Origin: Argentina anserina
Taxonomy: Eukaryota > Streptophyta > Magnoliopsida > Rosales > Rosaceae
Direction of reading: 5' to 3'
Length of the DNA: 64,000 nt
Assembly (NCBI RefSeq): GCF_933775445.1
Contig: NC_065873.1
Span: 28,768,001-28,832,000 of the forward strand
The notes beneath the pieces are model-generated. The model was not told the origin of the DNA and made no database searches. It saw only the letters and a list, made by a program, of their open reading frames with translations. Made by a program: the position numbers and the translations under genes. Positions 22,773 to 36,986 of this stretch are shown piece after piece. The first letter of the stretch is position 1. Every line of letters begins with the position of its first letter.

Positions 22773-24429
22773 AATGTTCTACCTCAGCCGAATCGAGCAT
22801 TCTCTGTGTCTGCCGCTCTCTCTCTCTCTGCTTAGCCATAGTCTACAAGACTAGAAGATGCAGTTAAGGGAGAGCTTGAAAAGATTTTCCTAGATAAGGT
22901 TTGCAGTGTTATATGGTCTCAAATTTGGAGTTTCAGTTATGCCCTCACATTCATAGATCTTTCTTTAATAATCTGCTGCAGGTCATCTCGAATTCGGGAC
23001 TCTGCGTTTCTGTCTATGATATTGATATAGATGGCATTAAAGATGTCTTCATCTTACCAAACGATGGTCATCCAATTCTAAAGGTATATACATTTACTTA
23101 TTTTATGTCCTTGGTCCTTAAGAATGAGCTGTTTGCAATATTTATTCATATCACATGCCATTTTGTTGATTCGAAATCTATCCCAGTAATTTTAGACAGC
23201 AGTTTGCTGTCATATGAGTTCTCACTCTTTTTGGTTTCATTATTTCATTTTTAAAATTTTGATGTACCTAATTTGTTTACCTCTAGATGTGTTGAGCACA
23301 GCCAATTGATTACATATTATCTACTGATCAAAATGACGATTAAAAAAAACAGATACTTTGTCTACTGTGTCCAAGAATCCTAATTTATAGAACAAATTGG
23401 TAAGATGTTCTAGTACGTTGGCAGGTGAAGTTCACACTGATTATGTTTCGTCCATTTGTGGGAGAGATAATTACTGCAAAAGTCATAGACTCTACTGCTG
23501 ATGGTTTACGTTGTAAGTCTTCTATCCAATTGTCTTGATCCATTTTTTCTTCTGGGTCTCTTTGGTGCAAGCAATTGACACTAAGCATGCAATTCAGTGC
23601 TGCATATACATTGATCTACTTCTGATCATAGATCATTTCTAATGGCCCAGTCGCTGATCTTGAATCTGAAAATGCTGCACCGAGGCATGCACAGTGAGAA
23701 TTATGTAAACTGAAGAGTCATCAATATGAATTAATTTATATTTGATTTCAAAGTCTGATTTTGATTTTGCTATGGCAGTGTCACTGGGATTTTTTTATGA
23801 TATTTATGTACCTATTCATCGTTTTCCTACACCATTCTTCAAGAAGGGTGACTCAAAAAAGTAGGTGATGGTATTTCTATGTTGGTCTGATTGATATACC
23901 TATAGAGGTTATAAAGGTTTTATGTTTGGTTCATTCTATTTTACTTTTAACATTATAGTATAACTGCAGGAATGTTGTGTTATGGTATTGGAAGCCTTCT
24001 GATTCTGATGAAGAATTCCAATTGATTTGAAGGACAAGGTCTATATATATATATATATGTTTTAATCTATAAATATACATGCTTAATTTTGCGGAGTGCA
24101 AGTGTATGCTAACATATAATTAATTACGAACTGACAGGTACGATTCCAGGTTGAAAGTGTGAACCATCCTAAAATTCCAATTGAACAGCCAGAAAACTCA
24201 AAACCATTTGCCCCTATGGAGGTTAAAGTAAGTCCATGTTTTGAATATTATCATAAAACTTGTGCTGGGTGTATAGTTGTACGCTTCTTGATTATTAGCA
24301 TACATTGTACTCTTGTATTACATGAGCACTACAAGAGTACAATGTATAAGTATGTTTCCTTTGCAGGGGGCGATTGATTTTGATGGTTTAGGGCCTGTTC
24401 TTTGGTGGAAAGATGTTGAAGAAGCTTAA
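22773..24429 (+). pseudogene. RNA polymerase III subunit RPC8-like copy with two frame breaks
   Basis: Seven exon-like blocks (22773-22898, 22982-23083, 23425-23512, 23779-23860, 23970-24038, 24138-24227, 24367-24429) match the Rpb7/Rpc25 family subunit of Pol III: MFYLSRIEHSLCLPP, SGLCVSVYDI, FRPFVGEIITAK, DGLRLSLGFFYDIYVP, RFQVESVNHPKIPIEQPE and KPFAPMEVKGAIDFDGLGPV. All splice sites look usable. Two places lose the frame. Near 22815-22850 an expanded CT run separates LCLPP from the expected LEDAVKGELEKIFLDK. Near 24017, EEF is followed by a stop unless one base is restored before the PIDLKDK reading. Retained introns indicate a DNA-level duplicate, not a retrocopy. Sequencing errors could explain one lesion but are less likely for both. 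Confidence 0.75.
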
Positions 24430-25624
24430 GCTCACTTTAGCAAAGGCAAGCTAGTTAATTACAATTCCCTGTAATTGTGCTGAGACAACTTTGGTAGAAC
24501 ATGTAAATTCTTAATTGTAGATGTACCCTAAACCATTGAGTTTCTGATTCAAAAGGAGTCTTATTTTTCATTATGAGCTTACCGTCATATTCGATTTTTG
24601 TGAAATACTAGCCTGCATTTCCTTTCTTGGTTACCTGTATACCAAATCGTGGAACTGCATAACCAGTGGTAGATCAAACTATCATAGGTAACAAACCAAT
24701 CCATAATCTATTTCTGCAAATTATATTATTTACTAAAATGCGAAAGAATAGTTCGCTATATGCTCAGCATATATTGGCACCAGAATAATGCCATCCTTCT
24801 GGTACTAAGACTGTGTTTGGCCTTGCGCTTAGCTCAAATTATGTGTTTAAATTCTCAAATAATCTGATCAAAGTGTTTGGTGAATTAATTTATTTCTTAA
24901 GTTCACAAACTCCGATGTAATTTTTAATCAAGTTATAAAAACTGCAAAATGGAGCTATCAAAAGTTTGCAAACATAGATTTTTCCAATTTCACCGTCGGG
25001 CCAAAATGAGCATAAAACATTGATAAAAATGGCACAGGGCTTTTGGGTTTGAGACTCTTTGAGGGTAGAGCGATCTTATGATGGGAGCAACTGAGGCGTT
25101 CCAATAATTTCACTGCAAAAGAACAAACGGACTCTCACTCACGCAACACCCATGACTCCCTCTCTTTCTCTCTTTGTTTCTCTGCCACGCTCAATTTTGC
25201 AGACGGAAGAATATAATTCCAAAACCACTCGCTAAAATCTCCGGTAACTCCAGCCAATTACTCGCCGATTTGCCCTCCCTTTTTTACTCCCATAGCAGTT
25301 CCCTCACTGCAGACATGGCGCGTGGTGCAACCACTCCCGCCCTAAAGTCCACTCCTCCCACGTGCGTGTCTCCCACACCATCTTATGAACGCGTCGCTTT
25401 CCTAATCAAAATCCATTTCGGCAAGAACAGCTGCACGTACATTTCTGGGCTCCAATTCGCCGGACTTGGGACACTTCACACCAAAAAGCAACAACCCCCC
25501 TTCCTCTTTCTCTACAAAGTCGCCACGTGGAAAACCTAATCTGAACATCCGACGGCTCTGATTGAATCTGCACAGCTTCATTATAGCACGGAAAAACGAA
25601 GCCTTTTTTCCGTCTTTCCCGAGC

Positions 25625-25647
25625 GTCTCTCTCTCTCTCTCTCTCTC
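25625..25647 (+). repeat. (CT)n microsatellite
   Basis: About 23 bases of CT repeat lie in the likely promoter or leader of the following gene. Confidence 0.85.
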
Positions 25648-26252
25648 AGAGCAGAGAAATGGAAAAGAGAGACTCAGTGCTGCAGAGTCGTATCTAATCT
25701 ATCTCTCTGTAAACAAATTAGTAGCTTTCTGAAATTGGAAGCTGCCAAGCGACTCTGTTTATACATAGGTTGATATAGACTTGCATTGATTTCCATTGTT
25801 CTTTGCATTTATGATTTTCACTGTTTGGATGTGAGCAGACGAATTAGAATTGGTAATTATTTTACCGCATTATATCTCACGGGTGGCATCTTCGTCTTCC
25901 ATTTTCCACACTTTTTTCTTCTTTCTTTGAATTTTTGATATTTTACAGAGTGGGAGTCACACTGTCTGTGCCTTTTGTGATGATCAAAGCTCCCAACAAA
26001 AGGAAGAACCTGATTCCATTTCAACCTTTTAAAGTAGCTTTTTCCTTTTTGTCTTTTCATCTCCGCCGGCGACCACGAGTCTAAACTCACTTCCGGGAGA
26101 GATATCCGGCGACGAAATTGAATCTTCTCTCTTCTTCAGAAAACAAAAAACCAGAACCCGCTTTTTCCGGTTTTCTTTCAGGCGAGTTTTTCGGCATGTA
26201 ACTACTACTAGTACACACACCCACAGAAAGGAAATAAAAACCACAACCAACA

Positions 26253-26273
26253 CCTCTCTCTCTCTCTCTCTCT
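26253..26273 (+). repeat. (CT)n microsatellite in a likely 5' leader
   Basis: About 21 bases of CT repeat lie roughly 145 bases before the ATG at 26418. Confidence 0.85.
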
Positions 26274-26402
26274 AGACACGTTGTTCTCGTTTCACTTTTC
26301 TTGTTCATCGCTTTTTTGCATCTCAGCCGTGTCGTTTCTTCTGTGTGCTCGATTCAATTCAGCTCCGGAGATCGATTCTGAGCCGCTGGATTGATTTTGC
26401 CA

Positions 26403-26417
26403 ATGTCAGTCTCGTAA
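26403..26417 (+). promoter_or_regulatory. minimal upstream ORF abutting the main start codon
   Basis: ATG TCA GTC TCG TAA is a four-residue upstream frame whose stop codon is followed directly by the main ATG (TAAATG). Such an arrangement can affect initiation or permit reinitiation. It is a simple reading of the sequence; no effect is known. Confidence 0.5.
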
Positions 26418-29400
26418 ATGGACAAGCGACACAGCTCCGGCTCCGGTAAAATTCTCATTCGTTATTTACTCTCGAAAATTTTTGTTGTTGGAGTTTTCTG
26501 GGGGAAGAGAGAGAAGAAAACGAAAGGCGGTTATGGCAGTTGTCGTTATTTGTGTAGTTTTGTTTGTTTATGATAAGAAGGCCATGCTTATCTCTTTTTC
26601 TTGTTCTTTTTGAAAAGGCGAGATTGTGCTGGTTGAGAAGTCGAAGAAGGCGAGGATTCGGAAGCTGAGTGCTATTGGTGGAGCACAAGCGAGTTCGAGC
26701 TTCGAAATGGTGTGTCATGTGTTTGGTAGAGAAGACGAGGAGCTTCACAGTAAGAGGTTCAAGCTCCCCAGAAAGGTTGGTTGGTTCTGAATTTGCTCTG
26801 TGTTTTTGTTTTCAAGTTTTTATATTTCATTGTTATGAATTTGCTCTGTTTTTAGTGTTTATTGAAAAACTGTGGAATTTTTGGTTCACAGTTTTTGGGT
26901 GACTGCAATGGGGTCCATCTGGGTTCTGTTCCTCGGAAACTGCGTTCAGGTAATCTGGTTCATTATTTTTAGAGTTAATTCTTTGTTTGGGTTAATTAAG
27001 GTTTAGGAGTGAAGCTTCAGCTTGAGCTTTTGCTTCTTTTTTTTTCCTTTCTTTTTCGGGAAGCAAGGTTCTTTTTTTGGGGTGATGACACTTTTTGGAT
27101 ATTGAGAGTTTAATTATATTTTCACTTTGAGGTTTTTTGCTTCCTTCTATTCCTTGAGTTCGCTTTTAAAAAAGGGATAAAGAAACTGGCTTTCTATGAT
27201 TCTGGAGCTTTTTGGATTTGTAAGAATTAAGAAAACCACTTCTATTGTTTTAGTGCCATTGTGTTTTAAAAATTGGTTTTGCACTTGCAGCAATGAAGAA
27301 GCGCCATCGTCAGTCTGCATCTCTTGACTGCAATGGTGTAAAGAGACCATGCTTGGTAGTCATTCTCCTCCTTCTCTTGTGTCGGCGTTTTATTTAAGTT
27401 TCGCATTTTCTTTTCAGCATTTTGATACATGTATTTGAACTTGGTTCTGAAAGAAACAAGGAGATGGGTTTCGTAAAGAGACTGTTTCTGGGCCTATTAC
27501 AAAAGATGAGGAAGAAGTTGCGGAGACGTTGTATGCTTTGGCTGGATTGGTGTTTCCTAGCAAGGAAGTAAATGTTGATAGCAAAGTGGACTCTGAATGT
27601 TTTGATGCAGATGTGACAGAGTTGAAGAACAGTCCTACACCTGCAGTTGAAGGTTTGGTTCATTATTATCTGTACAGCAATCTTCTTTGTATTATTACTT
27701 CGGTAGACTGATATTTTATACTTACTGCAGTTGGAGACATCAAACTGGATCCAGTTTTGCCCCGTAAAGCTGCCAGCTCTAATTGTCCTTCTTTTGTGGA
27801 AGGATTAGCTAAAGGAATCGATCAAGTTGATTTATTGAATAAACCCAGCACTCATTATCAGCCTGAATTGTCAAACAGTGGCAAATTCTGTACAGAATCG
27901 GATAATAACTCCCTTCAGAGTCAAATAAACATTTCTTCCTTGTCAGCTAAGGTTGAAGAGTGCAAAGATAAGCCTTTTGGCGTTGCTGTCAACTTCCGTG
28001 ATCCATCTGAATTAAGCTTGGATAGTCGGTGGGTATTTTGAAATCTAATTCAGCTTCTGTTTTGTTTATTCTATTATAATTTTGAATTTTTTTTTTTGTA
28101 ACTCAGCAGGTTAAAGCAAACTGTGCAACAGCAGACCTCAGTTTTCGGGAGAAAGCCAGAAATTGCAGTGGAGCTGGTAAGCATAACTCGCCAAGTTTGT
28201 GTTGAATAATGATAGAATGACCATGGTCTGATCTTGATATATGATTCTCTTCAGGGAACGAACATTGGGATTCAAGTTCAAGAACAAAATATGCTCCAGG
28301 AACCGAGGGAGAAAGGTATGATTCTTGCTTGTTTGGATAATCTTCAATGCTGAATGTTGAGTTTGGTTGTGAAATGTGTGAACTCATTAATGCATACCAG
28401 TTTCTTGAAGTTGTCATGATATTGATAGTGGCTCTTTCATTGAAGGTTCAGGATTGTGGCCTGGCTTGTCTACAAATGTCTCGCATGGTGCTAGGAGAGA
28501 TAGCCCTGCTGCTACACTGCCCCCTTGGATGGATGCTCCTTGTTCGATCTCCAAAGCGCCTGTTTCAAATGGATCTCCATTTGTAAAGGTAAAGAAACTT
28601 TCAATGTGCTGATGATTCCACGTGCCATTTCTTTGAAAATGTTTAAACCATTTCAAGCGTCTGAATACAAACTATGCAGGTTACCAAACTTGTCAATGGT
28701 AGAAGGTCGTGTAAGAAATGTGCCGTTCATGTCTACATAAGTCATTTGATCCAGTCACTTAAAAGCTCTGAGAACCAAGATAAGTTAATGCTACAACCTA
28801 GTCAAATCACACATGAAGGATCCAGACAAGGGGCTTTTTTGGGAGCTATTACAAATGTTCAAAGCGGTCTCAATGAGGCTGTTTCCAGTAGTAGCATAAG
28901 TGTCTCTACTGCTCAAATTCTTCCACATGAAGCCAAGAACAGCATTCTTCAGAACAAGAAGTTCCATCAAGATCAGCCATCATCTACTTTGGCATCTGGG
29001 GCACGCACTTCACCGAAGGAGGTAAAGCTTGATACTGCACCTGCCATATGTTTATTGCTGATGCTGCTCTCACTTCTTACTAGTCTCTTGTTATCTGCAG
29101 GTGTTTGATTTCCTTTCACTGTCAGCTGGAGGTGGCAGCTCGGAAAACAATGATAGATTTAGTAGAGCTCAATATGGGATGGGACCGTTGTCACAAGCCC
29201 AAGTTCCTTATCTTCACCCTAAAATGCAGCATCACAACCTCATTCCTTTCTCTTTGAACGGGTCTCACTACAACTCTTCTGCTCCCCTCGACAATCCCTC
29301 TATGGCACAGCAGGTAGTGTAGTTCTTCTATAGTATTCTTGTATCTCTCGTTTTCCTTTATCTTCGTATTTCTATTCAGCCTGACAAGTATTTTCGTCAT

Positions 29401-29998
29401 GAAAAACTAAGAACCATCGTTATTTCTGATTGGTTAGAAACTAATAGAACTAATTAGAAAAGTGTTTCATCGTCATCGTAATTGATGTTGGATGTAGGGC
29501 CAACTGCTACATTCATATGGCAACCCATTCTATGGTCCTCAAGCAAATGCCATAGCCTTGACAAAACAACAAATACAACAGCAACAATTCCATTTGCAGA
29601 AACAACAACAATTCCATTTGCAGCAGCAGCATCAATCACATCTGCAGCAGCAACAGCAAAGGCTTTGGGCAGCTCAGTACAGGCCAGCGGGAACTATACC
29701 AGCCTCAGCTCCCTCACCGAGCTGGCAAAGTATAAAGCAGGACAAATGTACATTGATTCAATGTGGCCAAGCTCTCTATTCTCCTCCCCGTTCAACATTT
29801 GAACTAGTTGATTCCAAGTACGCACCACTATCTCAACATCAGCAGCAACTAATGGCAGTCACATCTTCCTTTCCTCCCGGCAGCGTAAAACGGCCAGACC
29901 ACCATCTATCTTCTGTACATGAGGATTCTGTAGGTGGGTACCGTGCTGCCGCCGCAAGTGCACTGCCGTTGCAGTTACTCTGCAATGAGCGCCTCTGA
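26418..29998 (+). CDS. Gln-rich plant protein of unknown function (12 exons)
   Basis: Exons 26418-26445, 26618-26775, 26892-26949, 27291-27355, 27454-27652, 27731-28028, 28110-28176, 28255-28315, 28446-28588, 28680-29021, 29101-29313 and 29498-29998 join in frame into 710 residues. The N-terminus is basic (EKSKKARIRKLSAIGG), followed by a conserved-looking block ITKDEEEVAETLYALAGLVF near residue 120. A central RRSCKKCAVHVYISHLI segment follows, and the C-terminal third has polyglutamine-like tracts. Basic patches and Q-rich tails suggest a nuclear regulatory protein. I recall similar uncharacterised plant proteins but cannot name this one. Exon 7 has a tandem acceptor (CAGCAG at 28104-28109) that would add one residue if the first AG is used. 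Confidence 0.8.
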
Positions 29999-30640
29999 TG
30001 AGTAATGATAAGCGACGATCAATGAGAAAGTTGCTGGTTAATGCAATTATATTATTCGTTTCTTCTCTTCGGACGTGGGAGTAGGACTTGCTGCTCGACA
30101 TTGTGGTGACTTGACTCAATAACCGAACATTATTTATGGGACAAGATAGCCCTGCGTATGTTTCATAGTTGGATAAACTGCGGCACTAGAATGGTAGGCA
30201 AGTAAGGCAACAATGTGGTGTGCAAACATATATGAGGAATATTGTTCATCATAATGGAAAGGTTAATTTTATTTTTTCCCCTTTGCTTGTTATCAGAAGG
30301 CATACTTGAAAAGAATTTATCTTCCATTGCCCAGATCTATTTTGAATTACCCAGGAAGCTTGATCAGTTTCAGAAACAGTACACTAAACAAACTCAGAAC
30401 TAGAGTCTACAGAACTGAAAAATTGGCTTGCTTTGGGTGGGAAGCAGATTCGACCAGAGAGACAGGAACAAAGGAGATGAGAAAAAGAGAAACATTCTAG
30501 TTCAATAACTTTCATTATACAAGAAGAATTGACAGAAGGAATGGTAGTACGCAAATATTAATTGATACGATCAGCAGACAGATAGAAACATGTTGCAAAA
30601 TACAAAAAAATTCTCGTCTTGACAGTGTTAAATACAAACT
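29999..30640. other. convergent spacer
   Basis: This is the shared 3' flank of the Gln-rich gene (+) and the AP-2 sigma gene (-). No other feature is visible. Confidence 0.4.
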
Positions 30641-32200
30641 TCACTCCAGCTTTTCCAGTTCACCCATTCTCTCTATTATTGCCTGCAAGTGATGCCAGAT
30701 TCTTTAATGTTAAACACTAGTATAGCAACAATATACCAGACACAGCTGTGTAGAGGCTACTGAATACATCAGGGAGCAATGAATAAAAGAAGCACAAAAA
30801 CATGCTCATGACAGTCATACAAAAGGACTCCCCAGGCAAAATATTCTGAAACACAAGACTGAATTGTTTTTACTTATCATTGTCAGAGTAAAAAAAAAAA
30901 AAAAGGCCAGAGCAACAGGAATGAGTACTAATATTGCTACAAATCGCAACTTTAAATTAACATGCACGAAAAGCAAAGGCACATACAATATGTTAGTTTG
31001 TTTCACGCAATGCCCACACACAAAGGTTTCACAATACATCAGCATTGAAACATTTAAACATCAAATGTATACAATCTCTTGCAAGGGTAATACATTAGCA
31101 TTCAGAAATTAAACAGCCACAATTGGTAAAAGATCAAGCAGCCCCAAAAAAGCAACAGGTGTGCGCAGAAAAAAACAACAGCCATGTAGACACTATGTTG
31201 GTGAATCTAGTCAAATGCTAAATAAATTTACGTTTTACGAATTTCATAGATATTCTAACCTTCTTGCTTGTTTCTTGGAGCTCTCCAGCAAGAATGAACT
31301 CGTCAAGTATCAGATACACCTGCATACAAGAAAATGTTGAGGTTCATATAATGTACGAGAAATTATACAAGAACGGGCAATCTCACCAGAACAACAATAT
31401 CTCTAACTTATATTTGCTATGAACAAAATAAACTAGCAAGATTCTTAAGCAACTAGTTAACTATTATTATCACTACAAGAGACCTCAATTGCCAACAATA
31501 ACCAATGCAAGAACATCAACTGATACTAGGCTCAATAATAATCGGGAACAAAAATTGATGATCAGCAACAGACCTTGTGGAAATTGAATACCAAATCAAG
31601 CTCGCATACGTTGCTGAAGAAATGATCCAAAATCTCGACGAATAGATGAATGCATTCCAAATAGGCCAGCTCATTATCAGTTATATCAACACACAGTGAG
31701 AAAAACAACCCTGCATATCGCCTGTAGATCACCTTGTGTGTACGGAACTACACAACACAATGTTACATCAATCAGATTAGATTACAATGAAACTAGGGTT
31801 TCAACTCTCACACAAAGCATTCAAACTTTCAATATTTCATTTTGATATCAAAAGCAAACCTCAACGAAATTGGTGAACTTGGGATCTCTGTTAACAACCA
31901 AACGATGAACCTGCATCCATTTCAGACGCCCCTTGAACTCATTTGTTGCAGAAATAAACAAACAAAAGAACAAAAAAGGAAAGAGAAATTAGGGAAAGTT
32001 GAATACCTCGTACTCGACCTTGTGTTTCTCGGAGTCCTCGAGAGGAACATAGTACTTAGCTAAACGGGTCTTTCCCTGGCGGTTCTGTAACAATATGAAT
32101 CGGATCTGCCACAAACAATATAAGACCATCAGAGTTTGAAACCGAAGACTAATTCAGATTCCGAAACAGGAAAAGTGTGATCGTGGGAAGAGAGTACCAT
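30641..32200 (-). CDS. AP2S: AP-2 complex sigma subunit (clathrin adaptor small chain)
   Basis: Minus-strand exons 32198-32200 (the ATG alone), 32007-32105, 31860-31910, 31574-31747, 31260-31319 and 30641-30682 join in frame into 142 residues, the family's standard length. The chain has sigma-adaptin hallmarks: [72 protein letters not shown] and [12 protein letters not shown]. Sigma2 is the small core subunit of AP-2, which helps bind acidic dileucine cargo signals during clathrin-mediated endocytosis at the plasma membrane. The coding part of exon 1 is only the initiator codon, immediately followed by the donor GTACTC. The gene looks intact. Confidence 0.95.
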
Positions 32201-33203
32201 TGTTGTTGAAGACGAAGATTTAGACGGGAAGTGAACAGAAGCGGAGGGGAGGCCCTAAGCTTTCGGAACAAATTACTGCGATGTCGTTTTGATTTGCCGG
32301 TGAGTCGTCGTAGCTCGGAGGCAAGAGAAAGACGAGTCACAAGACAGACCGAGCTAGCTAGCTTTGCTGGCGTGTGAAGAATACAAGTCGATTGAACTGT
32401 GTGCTACGACCTGTCGTCTGTAACGCATTGGTCAACTTGTCTTTACGGTCAATTTTAATGGCGGGGACAATGGGACATAGTACAACTTAGGTGCACCATA
32501 CCATGATACAAACGGATCCCCTGGATCACAATTTGGTAAACTTTGTGAATATTTGCTTTCATTTCAACAATTGTAAGTTTGTAACCCCCAATTACTGATT
32601 GGAAGTTTGGAACTGTCAATCTATTAACAAGTCACTAAGAAAGCGTTTTGACATGACTCCGAACTGTTGATTCATCTTAGAATTGTCTTTTAAATACGAT
32701 CATTAAATACGATCATTGATCTTATTAGAAAGAAAAAGTTCAAGAAAAAACTTAAGAACCCAACACTTGTCCATTCAATTCAGGCTAGGAGAAGTTTTGT
32801 CCCTCGGGACAAAAATGGAGAAGGTTTACAGAAGTTACACACACTTGAAGATTTTGATAGAATTTTCACATTATTTGTAACTTTGAAAATGGAAGTGGTG
32901 TAACAACAGGCGCAGTGCGCATGGTAAAATTTAATTTGTAATAGAAAGTAGTACATTGTATCTCGTGCATCAAATGAATGACAAAAATTGCACCACACAG
33001 ATGAATGGTGCATCATAGTCTCACTGCCCAAGTGTTTATACAGGCTTACTGCCGGAAATCACAATTCTGGAGTGAATCCTACATCATCATCTTCTAATTC
33101 ACCCACCTTATTCCCAAACCCAATTACATACAACTCTGATCATTGGATACTAATTACATGGTAGTACAATACCTTGTTGGTCCTTCAACAATGTTGTCCT
33201 GCG
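32201..33203. other. spacer between AP-2 sigma and hexokinase genes
   Basis: This holds the upstream region of the AP-2 sigma gene and the 3' flank of hexokinase. A 13-base phrase (aaatacgatcatt) is tandemly duplicated near 32692-32717. No gene is visible. Confidence 0.4.
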
Positions 33204-35757
<2,554 letters not shown>

Positions 35758-36986
35758 TGTTGAGTTGGTTTGACAGTTACGTAGAGATCTACGAAAATGA
35801 AGAGGAGGAGAAGCAAGTGAGGGAGCATCGTTGGCGTTAGTCTTTATTTCTCGAGGGCAACTGGCAAAGCTCCCCAACAGCCTTGGGTTCCAATAATAAA
35901 TGTTTTTTTATGAAATATTGGAAATCAAATTCAGAGTGAAACGACGTAGTTTTGGCTACAGTTAAAACTAACAATGCAACTCAAACTGGTTGGCTTGGAC
36001 GGAGATTTGGATTTGGCGGAAAATGCGATGTGGGAAACATTGGTATGCTTTGGTGGAGTTAGGTCAATTTGATAGTGACATTGTTCACCATTTTTAAGCA
36101 TATCCTAAACATATATTCGCACTAGGGATGATCATGATTCTAAAATCAGTGTTGTTGGCTGTGAAAACTCCTAGAGCATGAGTACATTAGTGACACTGAT
36201 GGATGATGCTTGTCGTAAATTGATTCAGTTCTATGTTGATGTGAACTGAACAAAGGTATAGGACCACGGCCCAGCAGTTATTATGTAGGTTATAATCAAG
36301 TTTGTTTTTCACCGGTCCGGCCTCAAGGGTCCGTTTTAGGAGAACTTATATCGCCTCGGAACAAAATCATTTATCGCTTAATGAATAAATTGAGATATGA
36401 TAATTGTAGAGAATATTGTAAGCGAATGAGGATGTAAATCTTAAAAAAAAATCGATATAATGTAGACATTGTGTATTTAAACGTTATGCACCAAAAAATA
36501 TACGGTAAATATCTTTAAAATTAATATTACTATTCAGTAGGGAGTAACTAAATTGTTATTGAGATACCAGGGAGAGAAACACACGATACCAAACTGTCAT
36601 TTGCCATTTGGTGGGGGGATTTGTATGTTTGTTTTGAGTTGGTTATAGGCGAAGCGTCCTTCTCTTTAGGCAAAGAGCAAGACCTGCTACCCACCACCTC
36701 TACCGCCTTCACATACACACAAACCAAAATATTAACAGAATTCTAGTGAAGTGGACGCGAAGAAACGAATTCAAACTCCTCTATCGATCTCCCTGTTCTC
36801 ACCTCCTCCTCATCTATAACAACTCTCTCTATCTCTCTCTTTCACTTGTCACTCTTAGCTCTAATCATCAATCCCATCCCCCTCTTTCTGTGTTCCAAAA
36901 TAAGATACCTGCTTCTTAATTAGTCAAATACCTGCTACTGCATGCACCGGCCAGCCTTAAGAGTGAACTATTCGTGAAGAAGGTCA
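35758..36986. other. divergent spacer between hexokinase and WEB-family genes
   Basis: The two genes diverge from this region. The right part (36780-36860) is CT-rich, a likely leader for the WEB gene. No gene or clear transposon end is seen. Confidence 0.4.

Larger units (their letters stand above)
24430..26417. other. spacer and 5' leader of the 12-exon Gln-rich gene
   Basis: The first half is the 3' flank of the RPC8-like relic and AT-rich DNA. From about 25600 the sequence is CT-rich, with repeats at 25625-25647 and 26253-26273, and probably forms the long 5' leader (perhaps with an intron) of the next gene. No separate gene is visible. Confidence 0.4.

Noticed and set aside
35758..35877. 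N-terminal extension of the hexokinase frame
   Set aside because: The frame stays open upstream but contains no ATG; it would need a TTG start. The ATG at 35757 gives a normal transit peptide.
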